DNA of 64,000 nt from the NCBI RefSeq assembly GCF_029227915.1, contig NC_079878.1, positions 25,755,501-25,819,500 on the forward strand, in the 5' to 3' direction. Source of the DNA: Hydractinia symbiolongicarpus (taxonomy: Eukaryota > Cnidaria > Hydrozoa > Anthoathecata > Hydractiniidae). The translations under genes were made by a program, and so were the position numbers. A model generated the notes under the pieces. That model was not told where the DNA came from, did no database searches, and saw only the letters and a program-made list of their open reading frames with translations. Below, in pieces: positions 1 to 8,647 of this stretch (positions are counted from its first letter, which is position 1; every line of letters starts with the position of its first letter).

Positions 1-168
1 TTTTCATTTCCTAACCTAAAGTCGGATCCGCCAAATCCATTCTTATAATCCTTCCAGTTCCGGTTGAAATTTTCTTTTCCAGTCATTCTTATAACGTAGA
101 TTGCTCCTAAAGTGAAAGCAAAGATCTACATATTCCGATTAATTATAAACAATAATAATTAGCAAGAG

Positions 169-260
169 GCCAACCTCGATCCCAGAGTCTGTGGCGTTCT
201 TTGGTATGAAAATGCATCCTTATATCGAGACACGCTACAGACCCTGGGATCGAGGTTGGT
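169..260. repeat. Short MITE-like hairpin
   Basis: Two arms beginning CCAACCTCGATCCCAG and ending in its near-perfect reverse complement enclose about 35 bases; the pairing continues inward through GTCTGTGGCG / CGCTACAGAC with few mismatches. The element is about 92 bp, with no coding capacity. A relative with the same GGTCTGTAGCG core lies near 55,290-55,385. Assignment to a non-autonomous DNA transposon family is inference. The rest of 1-1,384 shows no supported gene; the 75-codon frame at 1,044-1,271 looks like noise. Confidence 0.7.
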
Positions 261-1272
261 AAGAGCAATCGACCTTGTTATGAGGATAGGATAGGTGCTG
301 ATAAGTATAAAAATTCTATGCTATAAAGATTGTCCAAAATGTGACACAGAATTCGTTTTAGGTGAAAAAAAGTATATTATATTCTTAAGCAAATTGGTTT
401 GTAGGCAGAAACTTAGCGTCTTTGTTTTGAAAATGACATGGTAATTATATATTAATTATATATTATATTACCAGGTATTTAAATTTTCTTTAGGCGTACA
501 TTAATAAAAACACATTTGCGACAAGAAACAAAAATAATGTTTGTTTTCATTGTCTATATCAAGAAAACATCTACGAAATCAATTTATGTAGAACCTATGT
601 ATTTCTAAGAAGGCCTGCTTATGCAGAAATAAAAGTGAGGATATTAGTGAGCTTATAGGTTTCCCCAAAGCTGGCTGTTGAAGAGTTTTTAGTTTTTATT
701 ATAAGCACAAACTTGCTTGTGAACTGGTAGCTTACAAATAATTTCAAATTAAACCTAGCTCTAACCCAATGTTTGATCGCACATTTCACAAAATGGCCAG
801 GGGGTTAACTCTTCTTCGTAAGCAAACTTCTCTTCGCTATCTTTTACCGATTTACAATAGTCCCCTTGATTTTCATCAACATCACTCCTTGAAACACATT
901 CGTAAGTGTTTAGTTCATCGTTTGGCACGCATCTTTTTTTAACGTCTCGACATATGTTTTCATTTTGTGTAGATACATTCTAAAGTGACAAAAAATTGAT
1001 ATAATTTTCGCTATCTACAAAGTTTTGAATTTCTGAAACAATTTTGCCTCTTTATTTGTTTTCTATATACAAACAATTTATTTTTGAACAAGAATATATT
1101 CCAGCAAGAGCACATAATGCAGACAGAGTTTTGTTTTCCCCTTTTCCGCAAAATTCTTTATTGCAAGCTATCAAATGTATATACATTATTTTCAAGTTTC
1201 TGACACGTGTTTACATTGAGCTGTTTTATCATTGTGACATGTCGCACCTTAGTAGCATTTCAAGTTCATGAC

Positions 1273-1330
1273 TCGGGGCACTTTATGCCTCCCCCCTTTT
1301 TCGTGTTACATGGGTCTAAAAAGGCCAGGT
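1273..1330. repeat. Truncated end of piggyBac-like MITE family
   Basis: The stretch CGGGGCACTTTATGCC followed by a C-run, a pyrimidine stretch, ATGGGTCTAAAAAGGCC matches in order the right end of the TTAA-flanked element at 30,361-31,282 (GGGCACTTTATGCC, C-run, AGGGTCAAAAAAAGCCC). Here the outermost TIR bases and the TTAA are missing, so this is a decayed or truncated copy. The left boundary cannot be set by eye. Confidence 0.5.
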
Positions 1331-1444
1331 TTAAAAGAAATATTTTGTTTGGACAACCTAGCTTCTGAATTTGCATTGTCAGCATTATCTAATGCAAACA
1401 TTAGACTTGATAAACAACTTAGCAAAAACATTTGAAATACTTAC

Positions 1445-1786
1445 AGCTGTTGCTATGTGTGTGGCTTTTGGATGCCTGACCAGTTGGCAAGGATCTTTAA
1501 AAAATGTTTGATTTAACAACTCGCACAATGTGAGATTACTTGTAACGTTAACAAGATTAAAACTTTTACATAGCGCATGAAGCAAACAGAACCTTCCACA
1601 TTCCGCCATCGTTGAAACATTTCGTTGTTGGAGCGGTGTTGTAATCAAACGTCGATTTGGATATCGCTTGAGACCCATCCATGATGTTTTGATAGCACTT
1701 GTTATGCTCTTGACACGGACAATGTTTTGAGAACCACCGTGCACAAAAGAATACACGACGGTGAACAAAAATAATTTTAACCACAT
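1445..1786 (-). CDS. Secreted PAN/apple-domain protein, first coding exon (partial gene)
   Basis: The exon opens with a hydrophobic signal peptide (MWLKLFLFTVVYSFVHG) and then a single PAN/apple-like segment with the pattern CGRFCLLHALCKSFNL...CELLNQ, characteristic of extracellular protein- or carbohydrate-binding modules. Reading runs open to a consensus donor (GCT followed by GTAAGTATT) at 1,444, in phase 0, so further exons should lie at lower coordinates or beyond the window edge. An in-frame ATG eight codons upstream (1,810) is possible, but the downstream Met places the hydrophobic segment at the very N-terminus. Several N-glycosylation sequons (NVS, NVT, NLT, NQT) fit a secreted protein. 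No downstream exon was recognised, so the full architecture and name are unknown. Confidence 0.6.
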
Positions 1787-1810
1787 TTTGCTTCGTTTAG
1801 TACATCTCAC

Positions 1811-2429
1811 TGATGTACCCTTTAACTAACCTTCCCTCAGTTATCTGTTTTCGCCTCCATTAATCTGAATTCTATTACTAATTAAATACTCGATGAAAGA
1901 ATAACAGGTATATGGATGAGAAAAAAATATGCGATTACATATTCACAACGCATGTTTTTTAAAAACTGTAAGTTGTGGTTTGCCTTAGTGGTTTGCCTTA
2001 AAAACCACATATCGGGTTTGTTTTAATCGACGTAAGAACAACTGTAATAAACCAGTTTCCAACCTTTCCCGCTTGTCAACCGCTAGTTCAGAGTTAGCTA
2101 ACTAAGACACGCGGTTTAAACAAACGGAACAAGGTTTGTAGGTTGGGATTTGTCAAACACTGCATGCACAAATAAAACAATGGGTTTGTACATCTAGATC
2201 CGCACTACAAGCCATTCTCAGCTATAACATACAGGCTAGCTGCTCACATTTAATTTCCCATACTGCATTGCAACTTCATAATTTTTAAAACATGGTAGCA
2301 CTATCAATGAAAAGGCTAATTCATTAATTCAATGTATATTATTGAAAAAAAAATTGAAAAAAATATTTAAACATTTTCAATATATCATGAAAAGTTAAAA
2401 TTTGAAAATGAAAATTAGTCAAGGGAACA
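1811..2429. other. Intergenic stretch, nothing recognised
   Basis: AT-rich sequence with no open frame of note, no recognisable repeat ends and no RNA gene that I can support. It would include the promoter of the PAN-domain gene if that gene starts near 1,810. Confidence 0.5.
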
Positions 2430-3576
2430 TCTTTTATAATAATATAGAGACTGTGTCTGTTTGTAACAGGCAAATAGGATATCGTCATTTTCCTTTGATG
2501 TCGCCGAAAAATTTATGTCTAATATGTTAAATGTTCTGACGTTTTGGCGCGGCGTCAATAACACTACTTTAACATTAATATCCTACTAGTCGATAAGGCC
2601 CGTGGAAAAATCCACTAAGGCAGGATAAAAATCTTGATGAAGTCAGCAACTCATCCACTAAAAAAAATTTAGAATTTTTTTTTCACATTGCTTCTATTGT
2701 GGAGATCAGGAAAATGTATATGATCACGTGCTTTTGATGAGCGGTTTTTGAGATAGGAGGGTTTAAAAATTTTGCTGACGTCAGACAAATCTCTCAAAAT
2801 TTTTTTTGAGAGATTTGTATTCCTGCTGCCTTTATTGTATAGATATTGAAATGCTGAACAAGAAAATGTATAGGATCATGTACTTGGGTTTAAAGGGGTT
2901 TTAAGTGCGCTGTAATGGCTTCATTAATTTTTTCTTCAGTATGTGACGGTCAAAGTGGATATCGTCATTTTCCTTTAAAGTCGCCGAAATTTCCTTTGAA
3001 GTTGCCGAAAAAAGTATGTCTCAAATGTTAAATTTTATGACGTTTTGGCGCGACGTCAAAAACACTACTTTAACGTCAATATCCTATATTAAATTAATGA
3101 AGCCATTACAATGCACTAAAACTTTGAGGCCAAATAACTTGGAAACGAGGTGGTTACGTAAATGATTTTTCACCGCGTGGGTAACTAGGGACCACCTAGG
3201 ACCAATTTGGGTAAGTTTCCCAAACATGGGTCCCCAAATCCGTTTCGGAATGGGCGGGTTGATGACGTCATCAAAAAACCTTTAAACCTTGATATCTCTG
3301 CAACCGTTTGTCAAAAGTACATGATCCTATACATTTTCTTCATCAGCGTTTTAGCATCCATACGATGAAGGCAACAGGTATACAAATTTAAAAAAAAAAT
3401 TCGGTCTTGATGGGGCCATTGCTGACGTCAGCAAAAATTTTTAAACCTGTCCTTATATCTCATTAACCGCTCATATCAAAAGCGCATGATCATATACATT
3501 TTCTTGATCAGGGCTTTAATCTCTACACAATCTTTATCCTGCGTCAGTGGATTTTTCCATGGGCCTTATCGACTAG
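2430..3576. mobile_element. Composite Helitron-like element with palindromic 3' termini
   Basis: A Helitron-like 5' end starts at 2,430 (A/TC junction, then ATAATAATA and a GTGTCTG...AACAGGCAAA motif shared with 3,577 and 41,304). At 3,549-3,576 is a Helitron-like 3' end: a GTGG-AAAAA-type hairpin (GTGGATTTTTCCA) then GGGCCTTATCGACTAG. The same 3' end occurs inverted at 2,586-2,620, and the arms 2,586-2,945 and 3,090-3,576 are diverged inverted copies of one another (shared CATGATCCTATACATTTTC and GACGTCAGCAAA blocks). The core 2,951-3,086 is a diverged direct repeat of 2,455-2,584. No transposase is encoded. Assignment rests on terminal structure only. Confidence 0.55.
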
Positions 3577-3763
3577 TCTACATAATAATACGCCAGTTCC
3601 GTGTGTCTGTCACAGACAAAGTGGATGTGTTTTTTTAAAAGAAACAGCCGCTGTAACATGTCACTTTTGTTAAAATTTTATTTTTATTCTGTCTTTGGTA
3701 TGCTTTTTCAAATTGATTTAAAATCTTTGTTTTAAAAAAGTCACGGTTAATTTATTTTATTGT
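3577..3763 (+). mobile_element. Helitron-like 5' fragment abutting the preceding element
   Basis: Begins TCTACATAATAATACGCC directly after the CTAG end of the previous element and then follows the 41,304 copy closely (GTGTGTCTGT, AAAGTGGATGTG, AAACAGCCGC, TAACATGTCAC, TCACGGTTAATTTA). Homology stops near 3,763, where the Penelope-like 3' end begins; the remaining part of the element is not found on the other side of the nested complex. Confidence 0.6.
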
Positions 3764-3788
3764 TAACAAAAAAAACTACATTATTCGC

Positions 3789-3821
3789 GACGTTTCGGAT
3801 GTTCACACACCCATTTTCAAG
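3789..3821 (-). ncRNA. Hammerhead-ribozyme-like motif at Penelope 3' end
   Basis: On the minus strand the sequence CTTGAAAATGGGTGTG-TGAACATCCGAAACGTC carries the pieces of a compact Penelope hammerhead: a CUGA(A)GA-like box, a six-pair stem II (GGGTGT with ACATCC, one G-U), and CGAAAC-GUC. The CUGAUGA core is degenerate (CUUGAAA), so activity is doubtful. Similar motifs recur at 32,706-32,738 and 55,879-55,912, marking other Penelope ends. That Penelope-like elements carry hammerheads is established; activity here is not shown. Confidence 0.5.
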
Positions 3822-3891
3822 CAATCAAAAACGTACAATGTTCTCCTAAATATATACAAGTTTAACAGCAACCATAGTTACAGATTAAATA

Positions 3892-5127
3892 CTAATTGTA
3901 TAAATACAATGGAGCAGATCTAATGTTGTTATTCAACTGGGGACTATCCCGCATTATGAACAAACTCTCTTTAATCTCTAGCAAATACCGGTTGTTACCC
4001 CTAGAGAGTATACTAAAATCGTCAAGAGATGATGTGGTGTGACAGGCTTTAAGATGATCTTTAATTGCCGTGCAATTAGATGAGGTTGATTTCTTACCTG
4101 TTAAGGGAGACACTCCGAGGTGCTCGCTTGCCCGAACCTTAAGATGACGCGACGTCTCACCTATATAAGTGGCGTTGCAGCCACTGCACTTATATTTGTA
4201 AATGACGCCTGACTTTAATTCTTTGGGCAACAGGTCTTTAAATCTGAAGAAGTTAGATAAGCGAGTGTGAGTTCTGAAAACAACAGAAAGTTTACAACAA
4301 TGCAAAGTAGATTTGAAAAGTTTTTCTAACTTCGTTCTCGTTTGTAAAGATGTTTTACCTAAAAAAGGGAGAACAATCAAAATGTTTTTCTTCTCAGCTG
4401 TGTGGGTGACTTCTTTTGTTTTGCGAGATATTGAAAAAAAGTGTTTTATGACCTTGCCAATAAATAGTTCTGGATAACCATTTCGAATAAAGATATCTTT
4501 GATTCTAATAACCTCATGATGGAAAATTGACCAACTTGAACAAATTTTAAAACAACGATGAAGCAAAGTATAAATTAAGCCGAATTTATAGCTTTCAGGT
4601 ATAAAACTATCGAAGTGCGTGTACACTCCGCTAAAAGTAGGCTTTCTATATATGGATGTAATAAACTTTCGGTCCACATCGCGAGTAATGGATATGTCAA
4701 GGAAAGATAATTTATTGCTCTTTTCCGTCTCTGATGTAAAAGAGATGTTAGGATGGCATTTATTCAAGTAATTTTGAAATTTAGGCAAGTGGTCCGGGGA
4801 TGAAAACAACACAAAAATATCGTCAACGTACCTTTTAAAGTAGACGGGCTTGAATTCTGTTGGACAATTGTTCAACCAGTTTTGTTCATGATAGCACAAA
4901 AAAGCATTAGCAAATGTGGGGCCTAAGGGTGAACCCATAGCCACTCCATCAATTTGTTGATAAATTTTGTCATTAAAAATGAAATATGACTCCTTGGTAG
5001 CTAGCTCTAAAAGAGATTTAAACTCACTTCTAGTTAGACCTTGACACCTATCACATTGATCAAAGACCAGGTTGGTACATATTTCTATCGTTTCATGTAA
5101 CGGAATGTTGGTAAATAAAGAGTCTCT
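3892..5127 (-). CDS. Penelope-like reverse transcriptase with GIY-YIG endonuclease (5' partial)
   Basis: Reading 5' to 3' on the minus strand, the frame shows SLFTNIPLHETI, then QQIDGVAMGSPLGPTFAN (RT motif 4 region), FKRYVDDIFVLF with the catalytic YVDD, SFLDISI, and IYRKPTFSGVYTHF, all signatures of Penelope-like RTs. The C-terminal part has a GIY-YIG nuclease start (GVIYKYKCSGCNATYIGET) with the CxxC-like insert usual in endonuclease-bearing Penelope elements, followed by a conserved R...EH segment. About 410 codons are intact without a stop, so the reading frame is young, but it lacks the first RT motifs and the N-terminal region, and hence a start codon; the Met at 4,944 is internal. Function: target-primed copying and integration of the element. 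The CDS lies outside the LINE and the DNA transposons inserted into the inverted fragment. Confidence 0.88.
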   Translation of the reverse strand, partial: RDSLFTNIPLHETIEICTNLVFDQCDRCQGLTRSEFKSLLELATKESYFIFNDKIYQQIDGVAMGSPLGPTFANAFLCYHEQNWLNNCPTEFKPVYFKRYVDDIFVLFSSPDHLPKFQNYLNKCHPNISFTSETEKSNKLSFLDISITRDVDRKFITSIYRKPTFSGVYTHFDSFIPESYKFGLIYTLLHRCFKICSSWSIFHHEVIRIKDIFIRNGYPELFIGKVIKHFFSISRKTKEVTHTAEKKNILIVLPFLGKTSLQTRTKLEKLFKSTLHCCKLSVVFRTHTRLSNFFRFKDLLPKELKSGVIYKYKCSGCNATYIGETSRHLKVRASEHLGVSPLTGKKSTSSNCTAIKDHLKACHTTSSLDDFSILSRGNNRYLLEIKESLFIMRDSPQLNNNIRSAPLYLYN

Positions 5128-5142
5128 TTTACATCTCTTTAC

Positions 5143-5275
5143 AACATCTCTTTTACATCAGAGACGGAAAAGAGCAATAAATTATCTTTCCTTGACATAT
5201 CCATTACTCGCGATGTGGACCGAAAGTTTATTACATCCATATATAGAAAGCCTACTTTTAGCGGAGTGTACACGT
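5143..5275 (+). mobile_element. Inverted Penelope fragment, left part
   Basis: This is the reverse complement of about 4,617-4,749 of the adjacent Penelope-like element, nearly base for base, encoding on the plus strand the segment ending IYRKPTFSGVYT. It stops at 5,275, where LINE sequence begins, and resumes at about 16,550 with the next Penelope codons (FDSFIPESYKFG). The two halves were therefore contiguous before the LINE inserted. Confidence 0.85.
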
Positions 5276-5660
5276 TGATGCACACAAGAGATTATGAACT
5301 ACGCCGCTTCAAACAAACTAGCCTTGATGCTCATTGGGACAATTATAAGAAACTCAGAAATACTGTAACAAAAAAGATACGTGCTGCAAAAGCAAACCAC
5401 ATCAGAAATGTATTTAAGCAATCCACTGACAAACCTAGCGACTTCTGGAAGCAAATCAAAAACTGCTATCCTACTAAGGGTACATGTGCTCCAAGTAAAT
5501 TTTTCAAATCATCAAATATCAAATGCATTTTGTTCGTTTTTTACGAAAGTCGGATCCAAATTAATGAACTGTAAAATCATTAATTACACATGGAAAATGT
5601 TTGACCATCGGGACCCCCCTGAAGGATATAAACCGAACTAATGCAACATTTAAGTTTAAA
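5276..5660 (+). pseudogene. LINE (non-LTR retrotransposon) 5'-truncated, left part
   Basis: Encodes the linker between the endonuclease and RT of a CR1/Jockey-like ORF2: RDYELRRFKQTSLDAHWD, then KKIRAAKANHI and DFWKQIKNCYPTK. A frameshift near 5,520 moves the reading to ISNAFCSFFTKVGSKL. After FKF the sequence is cut by the P-like transposon at 5,660 and continues in the proper frame (KELTVRETLKILES) at 14,668. The LINE starts inside ORF2, so it was 5'-truncated on insertion; endonuclease and ORF1 are absent. The 86- and 119-codon frames here are pieces of this relic, not separate genes. Confidence 0.8.
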
Positions 5661-5771
5661 CATAGTCATAAGAAAAAAAGATAGTCTAGAGGCAACGACC
5701 ACCGACATTGTTTACGCAATGTATCCTTAACTTAGGTAGGACGACCCTCCGATATTGCACGAAAGTTAAAC

Positions 5772-6983
5772 ATGGCGGCTTCAGCACAGGAAGATTACTT
5801 AGCTGGTGACGAACTTGATGACTTGTTTCAGTTACTTGATGGTGGTTTTCTTGACGATGATGCAATTTTTAATGCAGATGTGAACGCTGTAGTTACTGAA
5901 GTAATGGATAACGAAAAAAATAAAGCTGTTTATCGTTGTCAACATTGTGAAATAATTTGTAAATCACAACGTGGTCTTACTAGGCATTGCAATGTTAAAC
6001 ATACATCAGCAACTATCACAACAAATTCTTGTGACTCTAGTATTTCCATACCACAGCTGTCAAAGGAAGAACAATGTTTGAAGAAATTTCACCCCTTAAC
6101 TTTAAAATTAATTGTAAATAAATGTGCTGATTCATGCTTTAAAGATTTGTGTTTGCCTGAAAATATTAGATGCTTGTTCTCGAAAGAAAATTTTTTATTT
6201 TCAACTGATGATGCTATTGAACTATGGAACAAGTTCAGACCAATGATTGAAAAATATTCTGGGGATGCTGAAGATTTTTACATGTATTTTTATGGCATGT
6301 TGAAGGAAAATATCCTACCATCAAAATTTGAAGAAACACGATTTAGCAATATTTTACTTGCAGAAGTGGCAAATCATATGTTGACCCATTTATCAGGCAT
6401 TGGTAAAGATACATCCAAAGACCTAAAGGTGGCAGAAATTTCAGAAAAAGAGCTCAAAAGTTTAGATTATCTTGGTGGATATATTCTTCACAAGCTACAT
6501 TCTAGGTTTCGATTTTCAAAGGCTACTTTAACAAATCGCACACAATTTATTGCACTGCTGCAAGCATGTAAGGTTGATAGCGATGATTCTCAGACATATA
6601 TTAATATTCGTGATCGTGGAGGTTTGTGGAGAGTAAACAAAAAAATGCAAGCAGTTTTCGTTAAATGTGAACAAATATTTCGGTTGTCAACTATTAATTT
6701 CCAAACCAAATTGGTATGTCACAACATAGTCCACAAGATGCTAGAAAACCCTTCAATTTTATCTAATTTTAAGAGTGCCTGTTATGAAGTGGAGCCACAA
6801 GTTGATGAAGAAGTTAGTTTAAACTTGTTGGAGCATATGTTAACATTGTTTACTAAAGTTCGCACCTTTTCATATGCTAAAGATATTCGTGAAAAACACA
6901 AGGCTGCTAAACAGAATTCAAAAAAACGTGCTTTGAGAGTTGAACTAAAGAAAACAGCTATTACTAAAGAACTGGGACATTAA
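5772..6983 (+). CDS. Unrecognised C2H2 zinc-finger protein encoded by the P-like transposon
   Basis: A 403-residue intact frame beginning 111 bp inside the left terminal repeat, with an AAAC-ATGG start context. Visible parts: an acidic, hydrophobic-patterned N-terminus (residues 13-36, DELDDLFQLLDGGFLDDDAI), one classical C2H2 finger (C56-x2-C59-x12-H72-x4-H77), a helical middle of about 280 residues with a DYLGGYILHKL motif, and a basic C-terminus (KHKAAKQNSKKRALRVELKK). It resembles no transposase; the transposase is the other gene in the element. The layout suggests a DNA-binding regulator with a possible activation-type acidic region, or an accessory factor that helps the transposase, but this is inference. 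It converges on the transposase gene with 473 bp between stops. The frame is uninterrupted while neighbouring genes carry lesions, consistent with selection or recent activity. Confidence 0.75.
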   Translation: MAASAQEDYLAGDELDDLFQLLDGGFLDDDAIFNADVNAVVTEVMDNEKNKAVYRCQHCEIICKSQRGLTRHCNVKHTSATITTNSCDSSISIPQLSKEEQCLKKFHPLTLKLIVNKCADSCFKDLCLPENIRCLFSKENFLFSTDDAIELWNKFRPMIEKYSGDAEDFYMYFYGMLKENILPSKFEETRFSNILLAEVANHMLTHLSGIGKDTSKDLKVAEISEKELKSLDYLGGYILHKLHSRFRFSKATLTNRTQFIALLQACKVDSDDSQTYINIRDRGGLWRVNKKMQAVFVKCEQIFRLSTINFQTKLVCHNIVHKMLENPSILSNFKSACYEVEPQVDEEVSLNLLEHMLTLFTKVRTFSYAKDIREKHKAAKQNSKKRALRVELKKTAITKELGH

Positions 6984-6996
6984 ATGTTTGCCAAGT

Positions 6997-7446
6997 CCTA
7001 GACATGGACTAAAAAAACTGTCAAAAAGGCTATTTTTATAGCCACAAATTTTCAAAAAACATGTTTTGGCTTTAACTTATATGTTTTATTCTACGTGCCT
7101 GATATATTTATTTACATTGTTTATTTAAACTTTATTATTGTTAAGAAATTAGGAACGACAGTTATTCACAGGTTTTGTCGATAACGCCAAATATTCTCAG
7201 TGACTTATAAATCACTGATTGCAAGTTTTTTTCCAAATATTTTTCAATTTGTAGAGTTGAAAAAAGTTCCAGGTGAAGTAAATACCATGTGTACCTACAA
7301 AATTTTGTTTTCTGCTAGAACCCTCCAGTCCCTAGTATAAAGGGGACTAAAGAATGTGACCAAAAATATTGATAGCCAGTGTAATGTTTTTTTTTAAAAT
7401 TGTGGCTATAAAAATAGCCGGTTTGACAGTTTTAATCCATGTCCGG
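6997..7446. repeat. Internal inverted repeat between the two transposon genes
   Basis: About 55-bp arms at 6,997-7,052 and 7,395-7,446 are near-perfect inverted copies (GACATGGA, CTGTCAAA, GGCTATTTTTATAGCCAC). Each arm also contains its own small hairpin, GGCTAT-TTTT-ATAGCC. The left arm starts 14 bp after the stop of the zinc-finger ORF and the right arm ends 10 bp before the transposase stop, so both transcripts would end in or near it. It may serve as a bidirectional terminator/3' end structure or be a small nested MITE; no target duplication is evident. Confidence 0.65.
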
Positions 7447-7456
7447 GATGTAGCAT

Positions 7457-8416
7457 CTATTGAGAGTTTTTCTTTCTTTTTGGCAATGGACTATCATCAA
7501 TAAGGTTAAATTTGCTACTACCTGAGGCACAAACATTTCCAGCAATTGGTCGTACAGAAAATTGGCTTTTGATGGTGTTATCATTATAGCCTACATCTCT
7601 CACTGACGGGTTGTCACGGCGTGATCCAATAGCACGTTGTCTGCCAAAATAATTTTCTAAATCATCCTGGCAAAATCTTTCTGACAAAATATAACGTACG
7701 CCATGTTCAAGTAAGAATTTACAGACTTCTTTAAAGGAATGTACAGTTATTTGTAATCCTTCATAAGTCTGCCAAGAGATGAACATATTCGATCTTGCCT
7801 GTGCAGTATAAGGATGATCATTGCGTTCTTTAATCGATTCCTTCCATAATTGGAAATAAGAGAGAAAATCGTCCAGCCAGGTGAAACGGATATCATCGAT
7901 AGATTCATATGGTCTTAAAAATGGTTTTCTCTTCAATTCATGGTCAACAGTGTTTTTAACATTAAGGCAGTCAAAAAACTTATCCATCATGATGCAAAAT
8001 TGTGCAGTGCCAGCTGCTTCAGGTGGACCAAACTCATTAATTACATTTCCAACTGTTTCACTTAGTACTTGTGCAGCCAAACGGACTCTCATTTTAGAAT
8101 AAGGTGTCAAATTTATGTGATCATTTGTCAACTTGTGCACTAACTTTAAGCCACTTTCAAGATCTTCATGATATAACTGAGATATGTGACTCCAAAGTAC
8201 AAAAAACCCACTGTTCCACATGTACCGTGTTGCTCTACCAGAACCAGAGTTGGACAGACAATTGCGAGCTGTTTTAATGAGATGGGGTACATCAGCAAAA
8301 AAATATATAAAACGTTTATCTGTAGCATATAGGTTGGTGGAACGATACACTACATTTTTTTCTGACTCTCCACATAATAACTTGTGCATTCTAAAAAAAC
8401 GACGGTTTGGAGAAGC
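7457..8416 (-). pseudogene. THAP9/P-element-like transposase, C-terminal half (split by Copia)
   Basis: The frame resumes after the Copia insertion with SPNRRFFRMHKL, which directly continues the sequence TADGA at 12,746-12,760; this TADGASPNRRFF motif is a hallmark of P-element/THAP9 transposases. Further recognisable blocks are DVPHLIKTARNCL (GTP/insertion-domain neighbourhood), FCQDDLENYFGRQR and NPSVRDVGYNDNTIKSQ (the conserved P-element transposase C-terminal domain with its acidic residues). It ends in a basic tail (PLPKRKKNSQ) and a normal stop. The open frame formally extends to 8,443, but codons beyond 8,416 are LTR sequence. Together with the N-terminal part the intact protein would be about 890 residues, like human THAP9 (903). 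With Copia inside, this copy cannot make transposase. Confidence 0.88.
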
Positions 8417-8616
8417 TGTGAACATTTCAGCCATTTCAGCCACTTGGGGGTAATAAAATAAACAAATACGAAAATGGTTTTTCTTCTATATAAAATCAAC
8501 AAACACGTGTTTCTTCTTTTACACTTTTAACTCTACCATCTTTAGTCCTAATGCCGTTCTAGTTAAACGGCACCGGGAGTCTAGCAAACAAAAACAAATA
8601 TGGCGGCAATCTAACA
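8417..8616 (-). repeat. Copia 3' LTR
   Basis: Element-sense sequence starts TGTTAGATTGCC and ends GAAATGTTCACA. It contains a TATA-like TTTTATATAG, and ends in two tandem ATG-containing GGCTGAAAT repeats that in the 5' LTR provide the gag start. Preceded by the polypurine tract. Confidence 0.93.
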
Positions 8617-8625
8617 CCCCCACTT
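8617..8625 (-). promoter_or_regulatory. Copia polypurine tract
   Basis: On the minus strand AAGTGGGGG lies directly before the 3' LTR start TGTTAG, the position and composition of a plus-strand priming site. Confidence 0.8.
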
Positions 8626-8647
8626 GACGTAAAGTTCTCATTAAAAA

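Larger units (their letters stand above)
3764..5142 (-). mobile_element. Penelope-like retroelement (5' truncated)
   Basis: The element reads on the minus strand and contains the RT/GIY-YIG frame at 3,892-5,127, a 3' untranslated tail, and a hammerhead-like terminal motif at 3,789-3,821. The 5' part is missing: the reading starts inside the RT domain just before the SLFTNIP motif. Directly beyond the break lies an inverted copy of part of the same element (5,143-5,275, continuing at 16,550-16,672), a common outcome of Penelope-like insertion. Confidence 0.85.

Noticed and set aside
7457-8443. A separate gene starting MAEMAEMFT
   Set aside because: The first nine codons are Copia LTR; the rest is the C-terminal half of the split transposase.
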